Source: UBA4733 sp036734945 (GTDB lineage Bacteria; Chloroflexota; UBA4733). Taken from it: 64,000 nucleotides of DNA. The number at the start of each line of letters is the position of its first letter. The stretch's first letter is position 1. Below, piece after piece: positions 51,139 to 59,192 of this stretch. A program made the translations under genes and the position numbers. Under the pieces are notes generated by a model. It made no database searches. It worked only from the letters and a program-made list of their open reading frames with translations, and was not told where the DNA came from. The DNA lies in assembly GCA_036734945.1 (NCBI GenBank), contig DAIMXP010000026.1, positions 6,415 to 70,414 on the forward strand, in the 5' to 3' direction.

Positions 51139-51428
51139 TGGAGATCGTCTGGACCGCTCCGGCGCGCCGTGACCTCCGGTCCCACCTGGTCTATCTGGCT
51201 GAACGTAGCCCCGCAGCCGCCCGGAAGGCGCAGGCGGCCATCCGCGAGGCGGTGGAGCACCTGGCCGACTTTCCCCAACGCGGCCGGCCGGGGCGGCTGG
51301 AAGGAACGCGAGAGTTGGTTATCGCCGGCACGCCCTACGTCGTGGTCTATCGCACCAGAGAAACGAGCCTGCGCATCTTACGCCTGCTCCACGGCGCCCA
51401 GGAATGGCCCCCCGCCGACCGCCAGTAG
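51138..51428 (+). CDS. parE: RelE/ParE-family toxin
   Basis: A 96-residue toxin of the RelE/ParE superfamily. The N-terminal strand and helices (VWTAPARRDLRSHLVYLAER) lead to the core FPQRGRPGR, then ELVIAGTPYVVVYR and LRILRLLHGAQEWP. The protein is complete. ParE members inhibit gyrase and RelE members cut mRNA; the GTPYVVVYR and HGAQEWP pattern fits the ParE side. The start codon is GTG 51138, overlapping the TAG of the antitoxin gene. Confidence 0.85.
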   Translation: MEIVWTAPARRDLRSHLVYLAERSPAAARKAQAAIREAVEHLADFPQRGRPGRLEGTRELVIAGTPYVVVYRTRETSLRILRLLHGAQEWPPADRQ

Positions 51429-51478
51429 AGCCGTCTCGCCTTACCGTTGTGCCTTCGGCAGCGGACACACGGCGCGAC

Positions 51479-51549
51479 ACACGGAATCGCCAAACCGTGC
51501 ATGCAACCGTGCATTCCGTGTGGTCACGGTGATCGGCCGGGCCTAGAAT
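51479..51549 (+). promoter_or_regulatory. Triple CCGTG operator and promoter before the broken hydrolase gene
   Basis: ACCGTGCA at 51494-51501 and 51506-51513, and CCGTG at 51516-51520, then 23 bases to TAGAAT (51544-51549). Box spacing and distance to the -10 equal those of the site at 46587-46642. TGGTCA at 51521-51526 takes the -35 position with a 17-base spacer. ACACGGAAT near 51479 pairs with ATTCCGTGT at 51513-51521. Confidence 0.65.
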
Positions 51550-51703
51550 GGATTGTCGGAGACCGCCAGCGCTGAACGGCGTGGTCGCGGCACCAGGCCT
51601 CTCCGCCTGGTGCCGCAAGGCGTGACCAAGTGCCGATGGCGTCGTGCCATCCACCATGCGGCGTGAGGGTCGTCGTGTGTCGAAAGAGTTTAGGAGGTTT
51701 CTC

Positions 51704-52385
51704 ATGACTGAAGTGTGGGAACGATTGGTGGTCAGTTCGCTCGGGGCGCGGACAGTCGCCCGGCCTCCTGAGCACCAGGTCAGCGTGGAGACGGGGCTGC
51801 GGGTACCCATGCGCGATGGCACGCGCCTCGAAGCGACGCTGTGGCTTTCCGCCACGCCGGGTCGTTACCCGGTGCTCGTCGAGCGCGGACCGCAGCTCCT
51901 GCAGTCACGCACCGGGCCGGCCGGGGAGTACTACGCGGCGCGCGGCTACGCCGTCCTCGGCGTGAACCTGCGCGGCAGCCGCGAATCGGAGGGAGACTTT
52001 CGCGGGCCGATGCCCGGCGCTCCCGCGGGGGATGGCTACGACACGGGTGAGTGGGCCGCAGGCCAGGAATGGTCGAACGGCCGCGTCGGCATGCTCTGCG
52101 TTTCGTGGCCGCTGGTACTATCACTATTTGCAGCAGCGCCCAACCGACATTGCCGCCGACCCGCCGGTGTGGGTGTACCTGATCGGCCCGGACGTCTGGC
52201 TCGGCGCCGAGACCTGGCCCCTGCCCGGGGTTGCCCCGACCCCGTGGTAGCTCCGGGCGGGCGACGGTGACGGGGCGCTAGCCCCGGAGCCGGCAGCAAC
52301 GACGGAGAGTCCGGATTGCTATCGGTACGACCCGACCGATCCGACGCCCTCGGTGGCGGGAGGTGGCCCGTTCGGGAGGGGGTTG
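51704..52385 (+). pseudogene. CocE/NonD-type hydrolase, broken
   Basis: The start is intact: ATG 51704 after TTAGGAGG. The frame encodes the N-terminal part of a CocE-like alpha/beta hydrolase (VRVPMRDGTRL-type LRVPMRDGTRLEATLWLSAT, then GVNLRGSRESEGDF and GYDTGEWAAGQEWSNGRVGM). At about 52100 the sequence jumps to a later part of the family in another frame (PPVWVYLIGPDVWLGAETWP), meets a TAG at 52248, and continues in that frame as CYRYDPTDPTPSVAGG. The catalytic Ser/Asp region is deleted. At least one deletion with a frameshift and one nonsense codon are present. Confidence 0.8.
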
Positions 52386-52603
52386 ATCAGGGTCGTCGCC
52401 AAACTCCTTCACCAGTCGGCCGGCGGCGCATACACTGGTCCGCCCGCCGTAGCAAATTGGTAGCAACGCGGTGGGTCCGCCGACCTCGCCGCCCGGCCAT
52501 CGGCAGAAGGACCCCGAGGTAGTACTTTTCGGGCAAGGGGAGCCATTTAACCTAGGGTTAAGATATGCTGGCCTGCGGCGATCCATTTATGGGAGACACG
52601 GCG

Positions 52604-53496
52604 ATGCAAATTGTCTGGTTGGAAGAGGCGGAGTGCTGCCGTGTTGGTCTGGTAGGCGGTAAGACTGCGAACCTCAGTCGCCTCGCCGCTCTGTATCCCG
52701 TGCCCCTCGGCTTTTGCCTCACGACGCTTGCGGCGCAGCAGGCGCTGGAGGCTCCGCAGATGCAGGGCGATGGCGGCTCGCCGCCTCTGCCGGCCGCGCT
52801 CTATGCGGCCCTGGCGGTCGCCTACCGCACCCTGGCGGAGCGTCTCGGGAGTGCGGAACCGTGCGTCGCCGTGCGCTCCTCCGCTGTCGACGAAGACGGC
52901 CAGGACGTCTCCTTTGCCGGGCAACACGACACCTATCTCAAGTTAGTGGTCTGGATGCAGTGGCGGCAGCCGTGCGTCGTTGCTGGCGGTCGGCGGGGAC
53001 CGAACGGGCGCTCGACTACCGGCGTCAGCATGGCCTCCAGGTAGGCGGCGTGCAACTGGCGGTGCTCGTCCAACAACTCGTCGCCGCCGATGTGGCGTCG
53101 GTCGTCTTCAGCAACAACCCGGTGACGAGCCGCAGCGACGAGGTGGTGATCAACGCCAGTTGGGGACTGGGGGAAAGCATTGTGGGCGGCACAGTGACGC
53201 CCGATACCTACGTGGTCGCCAAAATGGACTTTACGGTGCGCTCCCGGTGCATCGGTGAGAAGCAGCGCATGACGGTGCCGGTACCTGGTGGTACCCGCGA
53301 GGTCGACGTACCGCGCCTGCTGCGCGCCGTTCCGGTGCTCGATGATGCCCAGGCCGCCGCTATGGCGCGCCTGGCCTGCTCCCTGGAAGACGCCATGGGC
53401 TGGCCTGTGGACATCGAGTGCGCCTACCGGGAGGGGCAGATCTATCTCTTGCAGTGCCGTCCCATCACCACGTTGCGCGCGGAAAGCGTGGCGTAA
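52604..53496 (+). pseudogene. PEP-synthase/PPDK-type ATP-binding subunit, frameshifted
   Basis: Two frames together encode an ATP-grasp domain of PEP synthase or rifampin phosphotransferase type, about 297 residues. The first frame, from ATG 52604, gives GLVGGKTANLSRLAA, VPLGFCLTT, VAVRSSAVDEDGQDVSFAGQ-like and HDTYLK. The second, from about 52942, gives SGLDAVAAAVRRCW, ADVASVVFSNNPVT, INASWGLGESIVGG and VDIECAYREGQIYLLQCRPI. The shift lies near 52937-52943 (CTCAAGTTAGTGG) and corresponds to one missing base. It could be a sequencing error or a recent mutation; all domain motifs are preserved. Confidence 0.8.
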
Positions 53497-53538
53497 GCGT
53501 GTCACGACGCATCTATAACAGCATGAAAGGATAAACGC

Positions 53539-55236
53539 ATGTCCGCACCTGCCCTGGAACCTGCAGCACCCCAGGTGATCCCGATACCGCCGCACTTCCC
53601 GGTGCAGTGGAACTCACCTCACGAGCAGCGGTTCTTCTGGACACAAGACCGAATGCATTTCCCCGACATCTGCACCCCAATTGATGCTGCGGTGATGGAA
53701 CCAATCCACAACGAGAGCTTCAATCAGCCGTTCGCGGCGATGGGCATGCCGGTGCGGATGCACGCCAGGGCCATCAACGGCCGGATGTACATGGCAATGG
53801 CGCCGACAATGACTTCGCCGGAGGAAATGCATGCGGCGGAAGCAGGTGTCCAGGAGAAGATGAGCGCTCGGGTCGCGGACTTGGACCGCCAGTGGCGGGA
53901 AGAGTCCCTGCCCGAGTTGCAGCGGCACCTGGAGCAGTGGGCGACCTTCGATCTGCAGGGAGCCGGCACGGCGGAACTCCTGGCCCACCTGGACGACACC
54001 GTCACGCGCATGCTGCGCTGCTGGGCCATTCACTTTTTTACCGTGTTCCCCGCCTTCGTGTCGATCAGTCTGTTTGATGAACTGTATCGCGACATCTTTG
54101 GTACGGAGAGCGAATTCGGCTCCTACAAACTGCTGCAAGGGATGCTCAACAAGTCGGTGGAGGCGGGCGAAGCGCTCTGGAAGCTGAGCCGGCGGGTGCT
54201 GATGCTGCCGGAGGTGCACACGGTGCTGGCTGAGGAAGCGGCCGACGACATCGTGTCGGCTTTAGAGCGGTCCCGATCCGGTCGCGCCTTCCTGGCCGAG
54301 TTCCAGGCGTACTTGCTGGAATACGGTCAGCGTGGCGACAAATACCTGCTCAGCACGCCATCCTGGCTCGAGGATCCACGACCAGCCATCCGGATGCTGC
54401 AAGACTACTGTCGCCGGATGGAGCCGGACCCAGAACAGGAACGGGCAACGCTGGCGGCAGAGCGTGAGCAGTTGATCGCCCAGGCGCGCCGACAACTGCA
54501 AGGCTACCCGCAGCAAGTCGTCGGCCAGTTTGAGTTCTTCTTGAAAGCGGCGCAGGTGGGTAACCAACTGCACGAAGACCACAACTTCTGGATCGACCAG
54601 CGCGTCATGTACCGGGTCCGCCAGGTGTTCATGGAGTTTGGCCGGCGCTTTGTGGCAGCAGCGGTGTTGGCGGAGGCGAACGACGTCTTCTTGCTCACGC
54701 TGCCGGAGATCCGCGCCACAGCAGCGGTCCTGCCGGCGCTGCAGCAACAGCAGACTGTGGTGGCGCGGAAGACGGAACTGGCGCGGCTGGCAACCCTCCA
54801 GGCGCCGCCGGCGCTCGGGTCACTGCCGCCGGGGCCACCGCCGGACAATCCGCTGGCCCGAGCGATGGGCAAGTTCTTTGGCGCTCCGCCGCGTCCTTCC
54901 GACGATGCCAACGTCTTGTACGGCCATGCCGGTTCACCTGGTGTGATCCGCGGTCCAGTGCGCATGCTTCGTTCGCTGACGGAGGCCGGCAAGCTCCAGC
55001 AGGGCGACGTGCTGGTGGCGGAAACGACAGCGCCGCCGTGGACGCCGCTGTTTGCCACGGCGGCGGCGGTAGTGACCGATACCGGCGGTATTCTCAGCCA
55101 CTGCGCTGTCGTGGCGCGCGAATACCGCATTCCGGCGGTCGTCGGCGTCGGCTCAGCGACGGCAACCTTACACGATGGCCAGATGGTGGAGGTTGATGGC
55201 GACGCCGGTCTGGTCCGCATCCTCAGCGCGAGCTGA
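53539..55236 (+). CDS. PEP-utilising enzyme: central domain plus swivelling His domain
   Basis: A 565-residue protein. A helical central part (about 20-440, with NFWIDQRVMYRVRQVFMEFG) is followed by a PEP-utiliser mobile domain with GSPGVIRGPVRML, then ETTAPPWTPLF and TDTGGILSHCAVVAREYRIP. The His in LSHC carries the phosphate. With the preceding ATP-grasp frame it totals about 862 residues, the size and domain order of rifampin phosphotransferase. Phenylphosphate synthase subunits are an alternative with the same split. ATG 53539 has AAAGGA upstream. It overlaps the MFS gene. Confidence 0.85.
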   Translation: MSAPALEPAAPQVIPIPPHFPVQWNSPHEQRFFWTQDRMHFPDICTPIDAAVMEPIHNESFNQPFAAMGMPVRMHARAINGRMYMAMAPTMTSPEEMHAAEAGVQEKMSARVADLDRQWREESLPELQRHLEQWATFDLQGAGTAELLAHLDDTVTRMLRCWAIHFFTVFPAFVSISLFDELYRDIFGTESEFGSYKLLQGMLNKSVEAGEALWKLSRRVLMLPEVHTVLAEEAADDIVSALERSRSGRAFLAEFQAYLLEYGQRGDKYLLSTPSWLEDPRPAIRMLQDYCRRMEPDPEQERATLAAEREQLIAQARRQLQGYPQQVVGQFEFFLKAAQVGNQLHEDHNFWIDQRVMYRVRQVFMEFGRRFVAAAVLAEANDVFLLTLPEIRATAAVLPALQQQQTVVARKTELARLATLQAPPALGSLPPGPPPDNPLARAMGKFFGAPPRPSDDANVLYGHAGSPGVIRGPVRMLRSLTEAGKLQQGDVLVAETTAPPWTPLFATAAAVVTDTGGILSHCAVVAREYRIPAVVGVGSATATLHDGQMVEVDGDAGLVRILSAS

Positions 55237-56602
55237 CGCGCGGGGCGAGAAAACCGGCGATCTTCGCACGGAGCGCGCGGTCCTCGCCACCGTCGCGCTG
55301 AGTGGCATGCTGGCGCCGCTCAATTCCACCATGCTCGCTGTGGCCCTGCCGGCCATCATGCTGGCCTATGGGGCATCACTGGCCTCGGCCGGCTGGTTGG
55401 TGACGTCCTATCTGGTGGCCATGGCCGCCATCCAACCGGTGGCGGGCAAGCTGGGCGACCAACTGGGCCGTCGCCCTTTCATATTGGGTGGGCTGGCCGG
55501 CTTCGGCCTCGCCTCGCTGGGCGCGCTCATCGCGCCCTCCCTGTCGGTATTGGTGCTGTTTCGGCTGCTGCAAGCCATGTGCGCTGCCATCGCCCTGCCC
55601 AACGGGATGGCGCTGGTGCGAGAGGTTGTCCCCGAGCAGCGGCGTGCCGCCAGCTTCGGCCTGGTGGGTGCGGTCGTGAGCATCGCCGCCGCGGCCGGCC
55701 CCCCGCTGGGTGGCGTGTTGGTGAGTACGGCTGGCTGGCAGGCCATCTTCTATATGAACGTGCCGATCGTCCTCGCCGCTTTCCTCCTGGGATGGCGCGT
55801 CTTACCGCGTCACACGGTTACTCGGCGCGGTCAGTCCTTCGACCTGCTGGGCGCGGTGCTCCTGTGCAGCATATTGGTGGGCGTCTCCTTGTTGCTGCGT
55901 GCCTCAGGCGCTGCCTCGGCGCCACCTCTGCTGCTGGCCGGTGGCGTGCTGCTGCTGCTTGCTGTGCTGTTTGTCCTCCGCGAACTGCACCACCCGGAAC
56001 CGGTCTTCCATCCACACTTTTTTCTGCGCCGTTCCTTCGCTGCCGCAACGGCGGCTGTCGCCCTCAGTAATCTGGCCATGTATTCGATCATTCTGGCGTT
56101 ACCGGTGATCCTCACCCGACAAGCCCATTGGACGAGTAGCCATATCGGCCTGGTGCTGACCGCCTTGTCGGCGGTCAGTGTCACCTGCACGCCGTTTGGT
56201 GGGCGACTGGCCGATCGCTACGGCCGGCGCGCGCCCGTGGTCGGCGGCCTCACGCTCTTCACCTTGGCACTCTTGCCGCTGTTACGGGAGGCGCCCGGTT
56301 GGTCTGGGCTGGTGCTCACGCTCTCGCTTGCCGTAGCCGGAGCGGGACTGGGCATCGCCAATCCCGGCATGCAGACCGCCGCCGTGGAAGCCGTCACGGC
56401 CCGCGAGGCCGGCGCTGCCTCCGGCATGTACTCAACGAGCCGCTACCTCGGCAGCATCGTCGGCTCCAGCGTTCTGCCGATCCTGCTGACCGCCTCGGCC
56501 CCCACGACGGCCGATGTCAAGCACGTTTTCGCCCTGATCATCCTCGCGGCGGCGTGTTCGGCGGCCGTTAGCCTGGCGCTGCATGGCAAGCCCCGGAGCT
56601 AA
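55196..56602 (+). CDS. MFS transporter, DHA2/EmrB-like
   Basis: A 468-residue major facilitator protein with about 12-14 helices. Motif A-like segments are GKLGDQLGRRPFILGG and GRLADRYGRRAPVVGG. Motif C-like glycines are in GPPLGGVLVSTAGWQAIFYM-type sequence, typical of proton-driven drug exporters. The start is ATG 55196, with GGAGG three bases upstream; ATG 55175 is also possible. It overlaps the preceding gene by about 40 bases, so it is co-expressed with the PEP-utilising enzyme. Together they suggest drug modification plus export. Confidence 0.88.
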   Translation: MATPVWSASSARADARGEKTGDLRTERAVLATVALSGMLAPLNSTMLAVALPAIMLAYGASLASAGWLVTSYLVAMAAIQPVAGKLGDQLGRRPFILGGLAGFGLASLGALIAPSLSVLVLFRLLQAMCAAIALPNGMALVREVVPEQRRAASFGLVGAVVSIAAAAGPPLGGVLVSTAGWQAIFYMNVPIVLAAFLLGWRVLPRHTVTRRGQSFDLLGAVLLCSILVGVSLLLRASGAASAPPLLLAGGVLLLLAVLFVLRELHHPEPVFHPHFFLRRSFAAATAAVALSNLAMYSIILALPVILTRQAHWTSSHIGLVLTALSAVSVTCTPFGGRLADRYGRRAPVVGGLTLFTLALLPLLREAPGWSGLVLTLSLAVAGAGLGIANPGMQTAAVEAVTAREAGAASGMYSTSRYLGSIVGSSVLPILLTASAPTTADVKHVFALIILAAACSAAVSLALHGKPRS

Positions 56603-56649
56603 GCGCAGATATCCATCGTGGCATGTTTACGCGGGGTAACCGTAACCCG

Positions 56650-58932
56650 TCACCCCGGCAGCCAGATCCGAAAGGTGCTGCCCAGGCCCGGCGCGCTCTC
56701 CACCCAGATACGGCCGCCGTGGCCGTCGATGATGCCCTTCGTGATTGCCAGACCGAGACCCGAGCCTCCTCCGCGTCGGTTGTCGGTCTGGTCAACGCGG
56801 AAAAAGCGATCAAAAATGCGCTCGCTGTGCTCATCGGCGATGCCGAGGCCCTCGTCGCGCACCGCCACGATGACGCCTGCCTGCGCCGCTTCAGCGCTGA
56901 TCGTGATCGTGCTGCCGACCGGTGAGTACTTCACCGCATTGTCCAGCAGGTTACGGAACACCTGCTCCAGACGGCGAGTGTCGGCATTGACGAGTGGTAG
57001 CTCGGCGGGCAGGTCCAGCTCGAACTGGTAGTCGGGTGCGCGTTCGCGGGCGTCGTGGACCGCCTTGCGGATGAGTGGGAGCAGCCGTGTTGGATGCAAC
57101 TCCAGCGCCAGGGTACCCGCCTCTAGCCGGGAGGCGTCCAGCAAGTTGCCGACGAGGTCCGCCAGATTGTCGGCCTCCTCTTCGATCACGGTCAGGAATT
57201 CCCGCCGGCTCTCTGCATCCAGGGCGAGGTCGCTGCGTTGTAGCGTGCCGACGTAGCCCTTGATCAGCCCTAATGGCGTGCGCAACTCGTGGGAGACCAT
57301 GGAGATAAAGTGCGACTTCATGCGGTCGAGCTCGGCCAGTTGCTGGTTCGCCGCCGCGAGATGCGTCGCGCGTTCGGCCGCCTCCGTGTAGAGGCGGGCA
57401 TTCTCCAGGGCGATGCCGATCTGATCGGCCAGCGTCTGCAAGGTGGCGACATCCAGGGCGTCGAAGGCGTTGCGCTGCGCGCTCTGTACGTCCAGGACGC
57501 CAGCGATGCGGTCGCCGCGGCGGATCGGCACGGCCACCTCCGCCGCCGTATCCGGCAGACCGGGGTAGGCGAGGAAGCGTGGTTCGTGCAGCACGTCGTT
57601 CGCCAGCAAGGCGTCGCCGGAAGCAGCGACCCAACCAACGATACCGTCCTGGCCCAGCCGCAGACGCGTGCCGGGCGGCATCGGCCCCGGCTCACCGCCG
57701 GCCGCAGCAGCCAGCACGATGCTCGCCGCGTCGTCGCCGGCTGGGCGCAGGAAGATGGAGACGCTGTACCAATGAAAGGTTTCCCGCAGCAACGCCACCA
57801 CAAACGGCATGAGCTCCTGGGAGGTCATCAGGCTGCTCATCCGGCGCGCCACTGTGTTGATCGCCCCCAGTTGTTGGGTTTGCCGCTGGGCCGCCTGGTA
57901 AAGCCGGCTGTTGTGGATGGCGATGGCGATCTGGTCGGCCAGCGTCTCCAGGAACGGGATGTCGTCCGGCTCGAAGCTCTCGACAGTTTCCCCTTCGATG
58001 CTGAGGACGCCGATGATGCGCGGGCCGACCTTGAGCGGCACGTCCAACTCGGAACCGGTGTGCGGACCAGGCGCTTGCACAAAGTGCGCGTCGTTCCTGG
58101 TGTCGTTGGCAAGCTGGGTCTGGCCGGTCTGCGCTACCCAGCCGATCATGCCGGTGCCGATAGGCTGCCGCAACACCGGCCAGGCCTCGTCGGAAACGGC
58201 GCTGTAGGCGGCGCGGTAGAGCGTCGCGGGTTCGTGCGGGTCAATCAGCATGACGGCCACACGCTGGTAGCTGAAGGTGTCGCGCACCAGTTGCGTTGTG
58301 TCGATCAGCAACTGGTTCAGTTCCAGCGAGGCCGTGGCCCGCCGGCCGACCTCGTTCACTGCCCACAGTCGCCGGCTCTTTTTTCGCTCGTTCTCCAGGA
58401 TTCTGGCGTTCTGTAAGGCGATGCCGGCATGGTCCAGGAACAGCGCGAAGAGGCCGAACTCGTGCTGGCTAATGGGCGAATGGGTGGCGCGCTGGCGGGA
58501 GGCGCTGAGCACGCCGATCCGCTCGCCATAGACCGTGATTGGCCCGAAGATGGTGGCGTGGTTGTGATGACCGTATTGCTCGAACGTCTCCCGGTCCAGG
58601 CGCGGGTCCCAGCCGTCGACGACTTCCACCTTGCCGGTGCGAATGACGTCGGCCCGGATGTCCGGACTATCCAGGCGGCAGCGAATGGCGGCAATGACCG
58701 CCTCGTCCTGGTTGATGCCCAGGACGCCGCGAATCAGGTGGTCCTTGGGGTCCACCAGGGCGATGGCGCCCATGTCGAAGCCGAGCGTCTCGGTGACCGC
58801 CCGCAGTATGACCTGCAGCACATCGCCCAGTTCCAGCGAGCCGGAGAGCGCACGACCGACATCGCGTAGCGCCGCCAGTTCCTCCGCTTGCCGCTCCAGG
58901 GGGACCCCTCTCTCTAACTCTCTCCCTCTCAC
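56650..58932 (-). CDS. Histidine kinase with three GAF domains
   Basis: A 760-residue cytoplasmic sensor kinase. GAF domains lie at about 20-175, 195-350 and 365-515; the second and third contain MIGWVAQTGQ and IVGWVAASGDALLANDV. The HisKA box is MVSHELRTPLGLIKG with phospho-acceptor H548. The HATPase domain has FRNLLDNAVKYSP, VRDEGLGIADEH, FFRVDQ and GSGLGLAITKGIIDGHGG. No membrane segment; it senses a soluble signal. No response regulator gene adjoins it. The first dozen codons (MRGRELERGVPLE) derive from a GAGAGGG-rich repeat, so the native start may have been altered. Confidence 0.93.
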   Translation of the reverse strand: MRGRELERGVPLERQAEELAALRDVGRALSGSLELGDVLQVILRAVTETLGFDMGAIALVDPKDHLIRGVLGINQDEAVIAAIRCRLDSPDIRADVIRTGKVEVVDGWDPRLDRETFEQYGHHNHATIFGPITVYGERIGVLSASRQRATHSPISQHEFGLFALFLDHAGIALQNARILENERKKSRRLWAVNEVGRRATASLELNQLLIDTTQLVRDTFSYQRVAVMLIDPHEPATLYRAAYSAVSDEAWPVLRQPIGTGMIGWVAQTGQTQLANDTRNDAHFVQAPGPHTGSELDVPLKVGPRIIGVLSIEGETVESFEPDDIPFLETLADQIAIAIHNSRLYQAAQRQTQQLGAINTVARRMSSLMTSQELMPFVVALLRETFHWYSVSIFLRPAGDDAASIVLAAAAGGEPGPMPPGTRLRLGQDGIVGWVAASGDALLANDVLHEPRFLAYPGLPDTAAEVAVPIRRGDRIAGVLDVQSAQRNAFDALDVATLQTLADQIGIALENARLYTEAAERATHLAAANQQLAELDRMKSHFISMVSHELRTPLGLIKGYVGTLQRSDLALDAESRREFLTVIEEEADNLADLVGNLLDASRLEAGTLALELHPTRLLPLIRKAVHDARERAPDYQFELDLPAELPLVNADTRRLEQVFRNLLDNAVKYSPVGSTITISAEAAQAGVIVAVRDEGLGIADEHSERIFDRFFRVDQTDNRRGGGSGLGLAITKGIIDGHGGRIWVESAPGLGSTFRIWLPG

Positions 58933-58945
58933 GGGAGAGAGAGAA
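58905..58945. repeat. GAGAG-rich hairpin repeat at the kinase start
   Basis: CCCTCTCTCTAACTCTCTCC continues into CTCTCACGGGAGAGAGAGAA, giving a stem of CTCTC(C)C with GGGAGAGAG. It supplies the first codons of the histidine kinase. It is similar in composition to the repeats at 6358 and 8381. Confidence 0.5.
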
Positions 58946-59192
58946 CGCTCAGTTCCCCAGGTTCTCTCCCACGTTGCCGAACAACGCCTGCAGGCGCGCC
59001 CTGTCGGCGGCGGGCAGTGGCGGCAATGGTTGGGGATGCTCCTTTACGCTACGTGCCATAGTATGCCACGCGGCCAGTCGTTGCCTTTCCGGCGTCACGT
59101 CAGTTCTCGGCTGTTTCCTGGCGTGATTTCTGCGAATGCGGTACGGGGCAGGCGGCCGCGCGTTGCCGCCGCATGCAGAGGAGCAGCCGTCG

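Noticed and set aside
58949..59059. Short minus-strand frame MARSVKEHPQPLPPLPAADR...
   Set aside because: 36 codons with no family; it ends in repeat-like GAGAGAACCTGGGG sequence and is probably intergenic noise.
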